A stretch of DNA of 64,000 nucleotides from Erythrobacter cryptus DSM 12079 (lineage in GTDB: Bacteria; Pseudomonadota; Alphaproteobacteria; Sphingomonadales; Sphingomonadaceae): positions 186,001 to 250,000 of the forward strand of contig NZ_AUHC01000002.1 in NCBI RefSeq assembly GCF_000422985.1, given 5' to 3'. A program made the position numbers and the translations under genes. Position 1 is the first letter of the stretch. Each line of letters starts with the position of its first letter. Shown piece by piece: positions 10,204 to 19,164 of this stretch. The notes below the pieces were generated by a model. That model saw only the letters and a program-made list of their open reading frames with translations, was not told where the DNA came from and ran no database searches.

Positions 10204-11534
10204 TCGGCGAACTTCAGCTCGATCTCGCCCGGATGCGCGCCGCCCGGCCAGACTTTGGCCCGGTGCTGATGGGCCGGGTGGTGGCCTGCGACGGCGGGCT
10301 GATCGAGGTCGAAGGCCTGCCGCTCCCCGTCGGCTCGCTCGGCGCCATCGCGCAGGAGGGCGCCGGCGAATGCCTTGCCGAAGTGATCGGCTTTCGCGCC
10401 GGCCATTCGCTGATGATGCTGCTGGGCGATGCCGTGCTGCTGCGCCCGCGGGCGATGGTGCGCGCATTGGGCCAGCCGGGCGAGGTGCGCGTGGGCGAGG
10501 GCCTGCTCGGCCGCGCGGTCGATGCCCTCGGCGCGCCGATCGATGGCGGCCCGCCGCTCCACCTGCCCCATGCCTGGCCGCTCGCCGGGGCGCGCGAGGG
10601 TGCGCTCGAGCGGGCGCGGGTGACCGAGCCTTTCGATTGCGGGGTGCGCGCGATCAATGCCCTGGCCACCATGGGGGTGGGCCAGCGGCTCGGGATCATC
10701 GCCGGATCGGGGGTGGGCAAATCGGTGCTGGTCGATACCATCGCCGCCCATGGCGCGGCCGATGTCACCGTGGTGGCGCTGATCGGCGAGCGCGCGCGCG
10801 AGGTTTCGGACTTTGTCGCCCGGCACATGGCCGGGGCGCGGCGCGGGGCCATGGTGGTGGTTGCGGTGCCGGCCGACCATGCCCCCAACCTGCGCCTGCG
10901 CGCGGCGCAATATGCCGCCAGCATCGCCGAATATTTCCGCGCCCGGGGCCAGCGCGTGCTGCTGATCCTCGACAGCCTCACCCGCGTCGCCCATGCCGCG
11001 CGCGAGCTGGGGCTGGTGCTGGGCGAGCCGGGGGCGGCGCGCGGCTATCCGCCGAGCGCGCTCGCCGCCGTCACCCGGCTGGTCGAGCGCGCGGGCAATT
11101 CGGCGAGGAGCGGCGGGGCGGTGACGGGGGTCTATACCGTGCTTGCCGATGGCGATGATGCCAATGATCCGGTGGTCGATACCGCCCGGGCGATCCTTGA
11201 CGGGCACATCGTGCTCTCGCGCGCGCTGGCGAGCCGCGGGCACTATCCGGCGATCGACGTGCCCGCCTCCTTGAGCCGGGTGATGGACGATCTGGTTGCG
11301 CCCGAGATCGCCGCGGCGGCGCGGCGGCTGCGGGCGCTGATCGCGGCGCGCGAGGACAACCGCGATCTGGTGCTGATGGGGGCCTATCGCCCCGGCGGGG
11401 ATGCGCTGCTTGACGAGGCCCTGGCGCTGAGCGGGGCGATCGATGCCTTCCTCACCCAGCCGCGCGGCGCGGCGGTGCGCCTCGATGAAGCCCAGGCAGG
11501 GCTGCTGGCGCTCTTGGGCAAGGCCCATGCGTGA
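10200..11534 (+). CDS. fliI: Flagellum-specific ATPase FliI
   Basis: FliI is the F1-beta-like hexameric ATPase of the flagellar type III export apparatus, 444 residues. The Walker A segment is IIAGSGVGKS around residue 168, with ALIGERAREVSDF and Walker B RVLLILDSLTRVAHAARE. The family motif GEPGAARGYPPSALA follows. The ATG at 10200 overlaps the fliH stop and gives the correct family length, whereas the in-frame ATG at 10149 would add residues read from inside fliH. The 3' end overlaps the next gene by 8 bases. Confidence 0.97.
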   Translation: MIGELQLDLARMRAARPDFGPVLMGRVVACDGGLIEVEGLPLPVGSLGAIAQEGAGECLAEVIGFRAGHSLMMLLGDAVLLRPRAMVRALGQPGEVRVGEGLLGRAVDALGAPIDGGPPLHLPHAWPLAGAREGALERARVTEPFDCGVRAINALATMGVGQRLGIIAGSGVGKSVLVDTIAAHGAADVTVVALIGERAREVSDFVARHMAGARRGAMVVVAVPADHAPNLRLRAAQYAASIAEYFRARGQRVLLILDSLTRVAHAARELGLVLGEPGAARGYPPSALAAVTRLVERAGNSARSGGAVTGVYTVLADGDDANDPVVDTARAILDGHIVLSRALASRGHYPAIDVPASLSRVMDDLVAPEIAAAARRLRALIAAREDNRDLVLMGAYRPGGDALLDEALALSGAIDAFLTQPRGAAVRLDEAQAGLLALLGKAHA

Positions 11535-12006
11535 GGCGCGCCGCGCCGCGCTGCTCGCCCGGCAGGGGCTGATTGCTGCGGTGGCGCGGCGCCAGGCGCT
11601 CGGCGCGCTCGCCGCCGCCCGCGCCGAGGAGGCACGGCGCCAGGAGGTGGCGGCGCGCGCGGGCGCGCTGCTTGGGGCAAGCGGCGCGCGCGGGCAGGAG
11701 GCCTGCGCCGCTGAACTTGCCGCGCGCAGCCGCTTCGCCGCGGCGCTTGCGCGCATCACCGCCGAGGCGCGCACCGCGGCCCAAGCCGCCGCAAGCGCCA
11801 GCGCCGAGGCCGCCGCCGCCTTTGCCGCCGCCGATACCCGCGCCCGCCGCATCGCCGAGCGCGCCGCCGAAGCCCGCGCCGCGCTTGCCGCTGCCACGGC
11901 CCGCCGCGCCGCCGCCGCCGATGGCGCGCTGCTGGCACGCAAGTTGCATCGCCAGACGCACAAAGCCGGTGGCGCCGTGGCCGCGCCGCCGCCTGCCGAT
12001 GGATGA
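11527..12006 (+). CDS. fliJ: FliJ-like flagellar export chaperone (putative)
   Basis: A 159-residue protein composed almost entirely of Ala, Arg and Glu in heptad-like spacing, so it should be a long helical hairpin or coiled coil, which is what FliJ is. FliJ is the stalk protein that activates FliI and moves between export chaperones. Sequence conservation is too low for a firm identification. The call depends on length, helix content and position directly after fliI, which it overlaps by 8 bases, and before fliK. The extreme Ala content (ARRAALLARQGLIAAVARRQ) is also a product of the base composition. Confidence 0.7.
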   Translation: MREARRAALLARQGLIAAVARRQALGALAAARAEEARRQEVAARAGALLGASGARGQEACAAELAARSRFAAALARITAEARTAAQAAASASAEAAAAFAAADTRARRIAERAAEARAALAAATARRAAAADGALLARKLHRQTHKAGGAVAAPPPADG

Positions 12007-12012
12007 GCGCCG

Positions 12013-13767
12013 ATGATGCTTCCCCTGCTGCCCGATCCCGCGCCCGGCTCCGCCCCCGCGCTCTCCGCCGCGCCGGGGCTGGCGAGCGGCCCCGCCGCGC
12101 CAAGCGCCGACTTCGCCGCGCTGCTTGGCGCGCTGATTCCGGGCGAGGAGGAGGACGCGACGGGGGAGGAGGGCGCCGCCCCGTCCCCGCTGGCGCCTGC
12201 CGCTCCATCGGCGCCGATGGTGCCGATGGCGCCGACCCCGGGTTGGGGCGAGGCCGGCATGATGCTGCCGCAAGGCGGCACCGGCTTGCCGCTGCCCGCG
12301 CCGCTGCCCTTCCCGCAGCTTGCATCGCTTCCCGAGGCGTCGGGGGCGAGCGGCGAGGCCATCGCAGGGCGCCTTGCGTCCCCGCCAGCGCGCGCCCCGG
12401 CCGAAACACTTGCCGCGCCGTTGCACCGGGCCGAAGCGGGCGTGATCGCGCTGCCGCCACGCGGGGCCGAGCCGGCGCCGCTCCCGCCCGGCGCGGCGCC
12501 AGCCGCAATCCCGGCGCTTCTGGCCTCGGCCCAGCCCGGGCCGCCCGAGCAGCCCGCCGCTGACACGCCCGCCGATGGGCAATCAGGCCCGGCGCCGGTC
12601 GTTGCGGCCATGTCGGTGCCCGGGCCTGCCCCCACGCTCGCCACGCCAGCGCTGCCCCCGGCCAGCGCCGCCCCCGCCCCCGCGACCGCCGCCGATCACC
12701 CGGCCCCCGCCGCGGCGCGCCGGCAGGGCGCTGCCACCCATCCTGCACTTGTCGCCGATCAAGCGCTGGCAGCCGCTGTGGCGCCGCAAGCCGAAGCCGC
12801 ATCCAGCGCAGCCTTGGCGGGCGCGCCGCCCACGCTTGCGGCCCTGCCTTCAGGCGCGGCGCCCGTCACGCCCTTCCTCGCCGCGACCCTGCCCGCCCCG
12901 CTGGCCGCGCCGACCGGTGGCGCAGCAATCGCGCCGCTGCCCGACCTCGCCGCAGCCATCCCCGTCGGCCCCTTGCCGCTGGCCCAGCCGGACATGGCCC
13001 AGCCGCGCCCCGAGCCGCGCCCCGATCCGCGCCGCCCCGCCGCCGCGGCAGAAGCGGCAGAGCCACGCCCCGCGCGCCGCTCCGCCGCCCTGCCCGCGGG
13101 CCCCAGCGCGCCAGAGGCGCCAGCCGAGGAAGCGCCACCAATGCTTGCGGCGACCGCGCGGCAGGTCGCCAGCCCGGCGCCTGCGCCCAGCCCGGCGGCA
13201 CCTCCCGCCGCCGCGCCGCCAAGCGCACCGCTGCTCACCGCCGCGCCCGCGCCCGGCACCCACGGTCCGGCGCCGCTCGGGCATCCCTCCGCCGGCCTCG
13301 CCCCGCCGCCCGGGGCCGGGCAGGACAGCGCCATCGCCCAGCTTTCCGCGCTGCGCCAGGCGCTGCGCAGCGCCCGGCCCGAACTGACGCTGCGCCACAA
13401 TGAGTTCGGCGCGGTGGCGCTGCGGATCGAGGCTGCCCTCCCCGATGGCTGGCGTGCGGTGCTGGCGAGCCATGATCCGGCCTTTGTCCCCGCGGTGCAG
13501 GCGGCGCTTGCCGAGCGCACCCCCGGCGCCGGGGCAGCGGCGGCTGCCGCCAGCGCCGATCCTGCCAGCTCGGGCGGTGACGCGCCGCGCTACGGGTCTT
13601 CCCTAGGGTCGGGGCAAGGCGGCTCGCAACCATATTCGGGCCAATCCCAGGGGCGCGAGGGCCACCCCGGCAGGGCGCGCGCCGCCCCCACCGCCACGCT
13701 GATCGCGGCGCGGGCCGAGGGCACTGGCGCGCCGGATGCGCGGGCCGGGGGCGGCATCTTTGCCTAG
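12013..13767 (+). CDS. fliK: Flagellar hook-length control protein FliK (putative)
   Basis: FliK measures hook length and triggers the export switch to late substrates. The 584-residue product is Ala/Pro-rich and low in complexity through about residue 430, the usual FliK ruler region. It ends with a compact domain around residues 440-500 (LRQALRSARPELTLRHNEFG and VALRIEAALPDGWRAVLASH) that resembles the Flg_hook domain. The tail is Gly/Ser/Gln-rich. Position between fliJ and fliL supports the call. The strongly biased N-terminal half carries little family information. Confidence 0.8.
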   Translation: MMLPLLPDPAPGSAPALSAAPGLASGPAAPSADFAALLGALIPGEEEDATGEEGAAPSPLAPAAPSAPMVPMAPTPGWGEAGMMLPQGGTGLPLPAPLPFPQLASLPEASGASGEAIAGRLASPPARAPAETLAAPLHRAEAGVIALPPRGAEPAPLPPGAAPAAIPALLASAQPGPPEQPAADTPADGQSGPAPVVAAMSVPGPAPTLATPALPPASAAPAPATAADHPAPAAARRQGAATHPALVADQALAAAVAPQAEAASSAALAGAPPTLAALPSGAAPVTPFLAATLPAPLAAPTGGAAIAPLPDLAAAIPVGPLPLAQPDMAQPRPEPRPDPRRPAAAAEAAEPRPARRSAALPAGPSAPEAPAEEAPPMLAATARQVASPAPAPSPAAPPAAAPPSAPLLTAAPAPGTHGPAPLGHPSAGLAPPPGAGQDSAIAQLSALRQALRSARPELTLRHNEFGAVALRIEAALPDGWRAVLASHDPAFVPAVQAALAERTPGAGAAAAAASADPASSGGDAPRYGSSLGSGQGGSQPYSGQSQGREGHPGRARAAPTATLIAARAEGTGAPDARAGGGIFA

Positions 13768-13818
13768 ACGCCCAGGTGAAGGGGCGCCGGGCGCATTGAC
13801 AGGGGAGTTCACGGGGTC

Positions 13819-14427
13819 ATGGCCAAAGCCGCAGGCAAAAACGAAGGCGCAGACAAGGACAGCGAGGCGCCCGCCAAGGGCAAGGGCGGCTTTGTCAAGC
13901 TCGCACTTGGCGCGGTGCTGCTGCTCGGCGCCGGGGCGGGCGGGGCCTATGGCGCCTTTGCCATGGGCCTGTTTGGCGCCCCGGCAGAAAAGCACGAACC
14001 CGATATCCCGCGCCTCGTGCGCAAGGGCGAGGAAGATCCCTATGCGCTGCCCGGCGCGGAAAAGGACAAGGAGGCCCCCGCCCCGGTCTATGGCGAGGGC
14101 GGCAGCGAGTATCGCACCGCCTATTACAACTTTGCCGACAGTTTCACCTCCAACCTCGCCAATTCACCGGCCTTGATCCAGGTCGAACTGGCGGTTTCCA
14201 CCCGCCGCGACGGGCGGGTGCTGCAATGGGTCAAGACCCACGAGCTGGCGATCCGTTCGGCCATCCTTGCCGAGCTTGCCGCCACCACCGAGGCCGAGGT
14301 CTATGACAAGGAAGGCAAGCAGCGCCTTGCCCAGCGCCTCACCCGCGCGGTCAACCAGGTGCTCGAGCAGCACGAGGGCTTCGGCGGCATCGATGCGGTG
14401 CATTTCAGGGGGTTTCTGGTGCAATGA
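13819..14427 (+). CDS. fliL: Flagellar basal body-associated protein FliL
   Basis: FliL is a single-pass inner-membrane protein that surrounds the stator and supports torque. The 202 residues show a short charged cytoplasmic N-terminus and a membrane helix at about residues 25-50 (FVKLALGAVLLLGAGAGGAY). The periplasmic domain has YYNFADSFTSNLANSPALIQ and ends FGGIDAVHFRGFLVQ, typical for FliL. The gene starts 51 bases after fliK with an AGGGGAG site. Its stop overlaps the fliM start. Confidence 0.95.
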   Translation: MAKAAGKNEGADKDSEAPAKGKGGFVKLALGAVLLLGAGAGGAYGAFAMGLFGAPAEKHEPDIPRLVRKGEEDPYALPGAEKDKEAPAPVYGEGGSEYRTAYYNFADSFTSNLANSPALIQVELAVSTRRDGRVLQWVKTHELAIRSAILAELAATTEAEVYDKEGKQRLAQRLTRAVNQVLEQHEGFGGIDAVHFRGFLVQ

Positions 14428-15479
14428 GGATGGAGCAGGATTTCGCCGCGGCGCGCCCGGCGGCGCAGCATTGCGCCGAACTGCTCGGCCATGCCGGCGC
14501 CCGCGCGGCCCGGCCCGAGGAGCGCGCCGCGCTGGTGGCGTCCTGGCGGCGCGATCTTGCGCGCCTGCTGGCCGATGAGCTTTCGGCGCTGCTGGCGGGC
14601 GATCGGCTGAGCGTGGCGGTGGGCGCGCCCGAGCCGATCACCGGCGCCGAGGTGCTGGCGCGGATCGGGCCGGTGGCGGCCAATTGCCTGCTGCGCTGCG
14701 GCGCGGGGGGGGAGCGCGTGCTGTTGAGCTGCGATCTGGCTACCGCGGTGGCGCTGACCGAGCGCAGCTTTGGCGGTGCAGGCCGCCCGGCCAGCCCCGC
14801 CCCCGAGGCCCTGCCGCGCTCGGCGGCGCTGCTGGTGGAGGAGGCCGCGGCGATCATCGCCGGGGCGCTCGCGCGGGCGAGCCTCGGCGATTGCCCGCCG
14901 CCCGAGGCCGCCGCCGCGGCGACAGGCGCGGTGATGGTGCGCTCGGAAAGCGCGGCGCGCCTCAGGCCCTTCGATCCGAACGGCGCGTGCTTGGGTATCA
15001 GCTTCACCATCACCAATCAGGAAGGCTGCAGCTGGCCGCTGCTGCTCGCCTGTGATGCGGCCGCCTTCGCCCGGCTGCTGCCCGGCAGCCGCAGCCTTGC
15101 CCGTCCAGCCGCGCGGCGGCGCCAGGCCGCGGTGCTCGGCGAACCCTTCGCCAGCATCCCCCTGCCGCTCAGCGTGGTGCTGGTCGAGCTTGATCTGCCG
15201 CTTGCCCGCCTCGAGGCGCTGGCGCCGGGCGATTGCCTGCCGCTGGCGCTGGGCCGGCAGGTGCCGCTGCGCCTCGGCGAAATGGTGCTTGGGGTTGGCG
15301 AGGTCGGCACCAGTGCGGAGCGCATGGCGATCAGCCTCACCCGCATGGCCACACCGGGCGCGCCGCCCCCGCCCGCCGCATCCGGCCCGCCACCTTTCGC
15401 GCCGCCCCCTGCGCCGCCCGCATCCACGCCCGGCCCCGATGCCGCACCACTTTCCCTTGCTGATGAAGGTCTTGCCTGA
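14424..15479 (+). CDS. fliM: Divergent flagellar motor switch protein FliM
   Basis: The 351-residue product is a FliM by position (fliL-fliM-fliN) and by its C-terminal SpoA-type domain at about residues 235-312 (LPLARLEALAPGDCLPLALG and VPLRLGEMVLGVGEVGTSAE). The middle domain is strongly diverged. The N-terminal CheY-binding motif of ordinary FliM (LSQ-EIDALL) is absent; the protein begins MRMEQDFAAARPAAQHCAEL. A Pro-rich tail follows the SpoA domain. The motor switch is therefore probably not controlled through the classical CheY-P/FliM N-terminus. A SctQ-like or general FliM/FliN family protein is an alternative name. Confidence 0.85.
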   Translation: MRMEQDFAAARPAAQHCAELLGHAGARAARPEERAALVASWRRDLARLLADELSALLAGDRLSVAVGAPEPITGAEVLARIGPVAANCLLRCGAGGERVLLSCDLATAVALTERSFGGAGRPASPAPEALPRSAALLVEEAAAIIAGALARASLGDCPPPEAAAAATGAVMVRSESAARLRPFDPNGACLGISFTITNQEGCSWPLLLACDAAAFARLLPGSRSLARPAARRRQAAVLGEPFASIPLPLSVVLVELDLPLARLEALAPGDCLPLALGRQVPLRLGEMVLGVGEVGTSAERMAISLTRMATPGAPPPPAASGPPPFAPPPAPPASTPGPDAAPLSLADEGLA

Positions 15480-15781
15480 TGAGCCACGCTTTTCCCCCCA
15501 GCCTCTCACGCTTCGGCGATGTCGCCGTGCGCCTTGCGGTCGAGCTCGGCCGCACCGAAATGCCGCTGCGCGAGGTGCTGCGCCTTGGCGAGGGCAGCAC
15601 CGTGGTGCTCGACCGGCTGACCGACGACTTGCTCGACATCACCGCCAATGGCCGGGTGATCGCGCGCGGCGAGGTGGTGGCCGAAAAGGGCCGCTTTGCC
15701 CTGCGGATCGTCACGCTGGCGGGCGAGGAAGCTGCGCCCGAGCCTGCTGCCGCCGCGGCCCCGGCAGATACGGCGCTCTAG
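15479..15781 (+). CDS. fliN: Flagellar motor switch protein FliN
   Basis: FliN is the C-ring protein that binds FliM and FliH. The 100 residues contain one SpoA domain with the hallmark pattern VRLAVELGRTEMPLREVLRL, then GSTVVLDRLTDDLLDITANG, RVIARGEVV and KGRFALRIV. An Ala-rich tail of about 15 residues follows. The start codon overlaps the fliM stop (TGATG). Seventeen bases separate it from fliO. Confidence 0.95.
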   Translation: MSHAFPPSLSRFGDVAVRLAVELGRTEMPLREVLRLGEGSTVVLDRLTDDLLDITANGRVIARGEVVAEKGRFALRIVTLAGEEAAPEPAAAAAPADTAL

Positions 15782-15797
15782 CGAAAAGGGCAGGGCG

Positions 15798-16094
15798 ATG
15801 CTCGAATATTTCCTGCGCCTTGCGCTGCTGCTGCCGCTGCTGGCGGGGTTGATCTGGGGCAGCCTGTGGCTCACCCGCAAGCTCCAGACCCGGCTCGGCG
15901 CTCTGGGGGCGGCCGGGGCGGGGGAGCGGCTCGAACTCATCGAGGCGCGCCTCATCGCGCCGGGGATGCGCCTTGCGGTGGTGCGCTTTCATGGCCGCGA
16001 CATCCTGCTCGGCTGTTCGCGCCACGGGCTGGTGCGGCTCGGCGAGGCCGCCGCCAGCCCCGCCAGCGGCGCCGAAACCGAGGCGCGCGGCTGA
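15798..16094 (+). CDS. fliO: Flagellar biosynthetic protein FliO (putative)
   Basis: FliO is a small membrane protein that helps FliP assemble. The 98 residues begin with a membrane helix ([20 protein letters not shown]), followed by [11 protein letters not shown] soluble part follows, with [20 protein letters not shown] and a strand [11 protein letters not shown] like the FliO pattern (basic, then a HRLLLLG-type strand). The ATG at 15798 gives the N-terminal membrane helix. The stop overlaps the fliP start. The call rests on topology and the fliN-fliO-fliP order. Confidence 0.88.
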   Translation: MLEYFLRLALLLPLLAGLIWGSLWLTRKLQTRLGALGAAGAGERLELIEARLIAPGMRLAVVRFHGRDILLGCSRHGLVRLGEAAASPASGAETEARG

Positions 16095-16921
16095 TGCGCG
16101 GGCGCAGCATGATCCGCGCCGCGCTGGCAGGGGCGCTCGCTCTGCTGCTCCTCGCCCTGCCCGGCCTTGCCCACGCCGCCGCGCCTGCCGCCGCCGCCGC
16201 GGCGCCGCTGCCAGGGCCCGATCCGGTGGCCGCGGGGATCGGCGGGGCGATCGAGCGCGCGCTCGGCAGCGGCGGAGCGGGCAGCCAGGCCCCGCTCAGC
16301 CTCTCGCTCCAGCTGCTGCTGGTGATGGGGCTGCTCACCATCCTGCCCGCGCTGGTGCTGATGATGACGAGCTTCCTGCGCATCCTCGTGGTGCTGGCGA
16401 TCTTGCGCCAGGCGCTCGGCCTGCAGGGCGCGCCCCCGGGGCAGGTGCTCGCGGGCCTGGCGCTGTTCCTCTCGCTCTTTGTCATGGCGCCGACGCTCGA
16501 TGTGGTGAACAGCACGGCGATCGCCCCCTATGCCGCGGGCACGCTTGGCGCCGATGCCGCGATCGCCAAGGCGGGCGAGGCCTTCCACGCCTTCATGCTC
16601 GCCCAGACGCGCGAGGCCAATCTCATGCTCTTCAGCGATCTGGCCGGCGGGGCGCGCTTTGCCAGCGGTGCCGAGGTGCCTTTCTCGATCCTGCTGCCGG
16701 CCTTTGTCACCAGCGAGCTCGAAACCGCCTTCCAGATCGGCTTCATGATCTATCTGCCCTTCCTCGTCATCGATCTGGTGGTGGCCAGCGTGCTGATGAG
16801 CCTGGGCATGATGATGCTCTCGCCCACGATCATCTCGCTGCCCTTCAAGCTGCTGCTGTTCGTGCTGGTGGATGGCTGGGCGCTGCTGATGGGCTCGCTG
16901 GCGATGAGTTTTGCCCCATGA
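16094..16921 (+). CDS. fliP: Flagellar biosynthetic protein FliP
   Basis: FliP is the pore-forming core of the export gate. The 275-residue product has an N-terminal signal sequence (about residues 1-30), as FliP normally does, then four membrane segments. Family signatures are [20 protein letters not shown] and [20 protein letters not shown], with [20 protein letters not shown] and [20 protein letters not shown] near the C-terminus. The start overlaps fliO and the stop overlaps fliQ. Confidence 0.98.
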   Translation: MRGRSMIRAALAGALALLLLALPGLAHAAAPAAAAAAPLPGPDPVAAGIGGAIERALGSGGAGSQAPLSLSLQLLLVMGLLTILPALVLMMTSFLRILVVLAILRQALGLQGAPPGQVLAGLALFLSLFVMAPTLDVVNSTAIAPYAAGTLGADAAIAKAGEAFHAFMLAQTREANLMLFSDLAGGARFASGAEVPFSILLPAFVTSELETAFQIGFMIYLPFLVIDLVVASVLMSLGMMMLSPTIISLPFKLLLFVLVDGWALLMGSLAMSFAP

Positions 16922-17190
16922 GCGAGGAAGCCCAGCTGCTGGCCCTGGCTGATCAGACGCTGTGGGTGATCGCGCTCATCGCCGCCCCGGTGCTGGTGGC
17001 CACGCTGGTGGTGGGGCTGGTGGTGGGGATCATCCAGGCCGCCACCTCGGTCAACGAACAGAGCCTGTCCTTCATCCCCAAGCTGGCGGTGAGCGCGCTG
17101 GTGCTGGTGGTGCTGGGCGCGGCGATGATGGGCCTGCTTGCGGATTTCACCCGCGAGATCATGGATCAGATCGCAGGGATCGCGGCATGA
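16918..17190 (+). CDS. fliQ: Flagellar biosynthetic protein FliQ
   Basis: A small export-gate subunit of 90 residues with two membrane helices ([20 protein letters not shown] and [20 protein letters not shown]). They are joined by the invariant loop [18 protein letters not shown]. Start and stop both overlap the neighbouring fliP and fliR genes by four bases, so translation is probably coupled. Confidence 0.97.
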   Translation: MSEEAQLLALADQTLWVIALIAAPVLVATLVVGLVVGIIQAATSVNEQSLSFIPKLAVSALVLVVLGAAMMGLLADFTREIMDQIAGIAA

Positions 17191-17990
17191 ATGTGCCCGA
17201 TTTCGGCCTTGCCGGGCTCGAGGCACAGCTCTGGCAGGTGCTGCTCCTGTCGATCCGCTGCGGCGCGGCGCTGTTTGCCGCGCCGATGCTGGGGGCGATG
17301 GCGGTGCCGGTGCCGGCGCGGATCCTGGCCAGCCTTGCCCTCGGCCATTTCCTTGCCGCCCACGTGCCGCTCGCTGCGCTGCCCGCGCCGCTCTCGCTTG
17401 CCGCGGCGCTGGCGGTGCTGCACGAGGTGGCGATCGGCCTTGCGCTGGGCTTCGTGCTCCAGCTCGCCTTTGCCGCGGCGCTGATCGCGGCCGAACAGAT
17501 CGCCGGCACCATGGGCCTGGCGCTGGCAACCGCGATCGATCCGGCGAGCGGCGCGCAGGCGGGCGCGCTCGGCACCTTTCTGGGGCTGGTGATGAGCCTG
17601 TTGTTCTTTGCCAGCGGCGCGCATCTGTTGTGGTTTGAACTGCTGGTGGAAAGCTACCGCCTGCTCCCCGCCGGGGGCGCCGGGCTGGGGCCGGAGCAGG
17701 CGCGCGAGATTGCCCTGTTCATGGGCCTTGGCCTTGCCAGCGCTGCGGCCATAGCCGCGCCGGTGGTGCTGGTGCTGCTGCTGGTGCAGGTGGTGACCGG
17801 GATCATCGCCCGCGCGGCCCCGGCGCTCAACCTGTTCGCGCTCGGCCTGCCGGCGGGCGTGCTGGCGGGAATTGCGGCGCTGATCCTGGCCCTGCCGGCG
17901 ATCCTTGCCCAGCTGCGCAGCGCCATCGCCGCGGCGCTCGAACTTGCCGGCGCGATCGCCGGCACTGGGGCAGGGCTGGGGGCGCCCTGA
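17187..17990 (+). CDS. fliR: Flagellar biosynthetic protein FliR
   Basis: FliR caps the FliP-FliQ export gate. The 267 residues contain several membrane helices. Recognisable elements are RCGAALFAAPMLGAMAVPVP near the start, then EVAIGLALGFVLQLAFAAAL and AEQIAGTMGLALATAIDPAS, which match the FliR pattern. The ATG at 17187 overlaps the fliQ stop (ATGA). Only one base separates the stop from flhB. Confidence 0.96.
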   Translation: MNVPDFGLAGLEAQLWQVLLLSIRCGAALFAAPMLGAMAVPVPARILASLALGHFLAAHVPLAALPAPLSLAAALAVLHEVAIGLALGFVLQLAFAAALIAAEQIAGTMGLALATAIDPASGAQAGALGTFLGLVMSLLFFASGAHLLWFELLVESYRLLPAGGAGLGPEQAREIALFMGLGLASAAAIAAPVVLVLLLVQVVTGIIARAAPALNLFALGLPAGVLAGIAALILALPAILAQLRSAIAAALELAGAIAGTGAGLGAP

Positions 17991-17991
17991 G

Positions 17992-19134
17992 ATGGCCGAG
18001 GAGAGCGCCGGGGAAAAGAGCTTTGCCCCCACGCCGCAGCGCCGGCGCGAGGCCGCGCGCAAGGGCGATGTGCTGCGCTCGAAGGAATGGGCGACCGCCG
18101 CGGCGCTGGGGGCAGGGGCGCTGGCGCTTGCCGCGCTGGGGCCCTGGCTCGCCGATGGGCTTGCCCGCGTGGCGCGCGCGGCGCTGGTGTTTGATCGGGC
18201 TGCTCTCGATGGCTTCACCCCCGGCGCCGCGCTGGGCGGTGCGGCGCTTGGCGTGCTGCCCCCGGTGATGGCGCTGGGCCTCACGGTGGCGGGGTTTACC
18301 CTCGCCTCGCAGCTGCTGCTCGGGGGGGCGGAAGGGCGCTTTGTTGCCGGCAATGCCGCCTTCAAGCCATCGCGCATCAACCCGATCAACGGCTTGAAGC
18401 GCATCTTCGGCTGGCACGGCCTTATCGAACTGGCCAAGGGCCTCATCAAGCTTGCCCTGCTTGGCGGGATTGCCGGTTGGTGGGCGCGCGGGCACCTGCC
18501 CGGGCTGATGGCGCTGGGCGCGGCGCCGATCACGGCGCAGGTGCAAGGGGCGCTCGAGGCCACCCAGGGGCTGATCGGCGCGCTTCTCATCGGCCTTCTT
18601 GCCATCGCCGCGATCGATTGGCCGCTGCAACGCTTCCAGCGCGACAAGCGGCTGATGATGAGCCGCGAGGAACTGCGCGAGGAATTGAAGCAGGCCGAAG
18701 GCTCGCCCGAGATGAAGGCGGCCCGGCGCCAGCGCCAGCGCGATCTTGCCCGCGGCGGGGTGGCCCGGGCCATGGCCGAGGCGCAATTCCTCGTCACCAA
18801 CCCCGAGCATTTTGCCGTCGCGCTGCTCTACGATCCGGCGCGCGCCCCGGCGCCGCTGGTGCTGGCCAAGGGGCGCGGCGAGGTGGCGCTCGCCATGCGC
18901 GAGATTGCGCAGGAAAAGGGCCTGCCGGTGCTCGAATATCCCACGCTCGCGCGCGCGCTCTATTTCACCACCCGGCCGGGCCAGATGGTGCGCGAGGAGC
19001 TTTATGTCGCGCTTGCTGCGCTGGTCGCCTTCGTCATGGCCTTGAAGCGCGGGCAGGCGCCCGCCCGGCCCCGGATCGCGGTGCCCGAGGCCCTGCGCTT
19101 CGATGCCGATGGGCGGCCCGCGCGCGATGCTTAA
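17992..19134 (+). CDS. flhB: Flagellar biosynthetic protein FlhB with NPEH at the cleavage site
   Basis: FlhB sets export specificity through an autocleaved cytoplasmic domain. The 380 residues begin with the typical EKSFAPTPQRRREAARKGDV. They contain the membrane region with FKPSRINPINGLKRIFGWHG and the linker MSREELREELKQAEGSPEMK. The cleavage site, normally NPTH, reads N270-P271-E272-H273 within TNPEHFAVALLYDP. Asn-Pro, where the bond is cut, and His are kept, but Thr is replaced by Glu. The C-terminal FlhB-CC domain is complete (VLEYPTLARALYFTTRPGQM). It is immediately downstream of fliR. Confidence 0.96.
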   Translation: MAEESAGEKSFAPTPQRRREAARKGDVLRSKEWATAAALGAGALALAALGPWLADGLARVARAALVFDRAALDGFTPGAALGGAALGVLPPVMALGLTVAGFTLASQLLLGGAEGRFVAGNAAFKPSRINPINGLKRIFGWHGLIELAKGLIKLALLGGIAGWWARGHLPGLMALGAAPITAQVQGALEATQGLIGALLIGLLAIAAIDWPLQRFQRDKRLMMSREELREELKQAEGSPEMKAARRQRQRDLARGGVARAMAEAQFLVTNPEHFAVALLYDPARAPAPLVLAKGRGEVALAMREIAQEKGLPVLEYPTLARALYFTTRPGQMVREELYVALAALVAFVMALKRGQAPARPRIAVPEALRFDADGRPARDA

Positions 19135-19164
19135 ACCTGCCAAGCCTTCGCCGTTCTTGCGCGC

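Noticed and set aside
13796-13818. TTGACA just before fliL
   Set aside because: It is 23 bases from the fliL ATG, so a -10 would fall inside the gene. It is more likely part of the intergenic sequence with the ribosome site.
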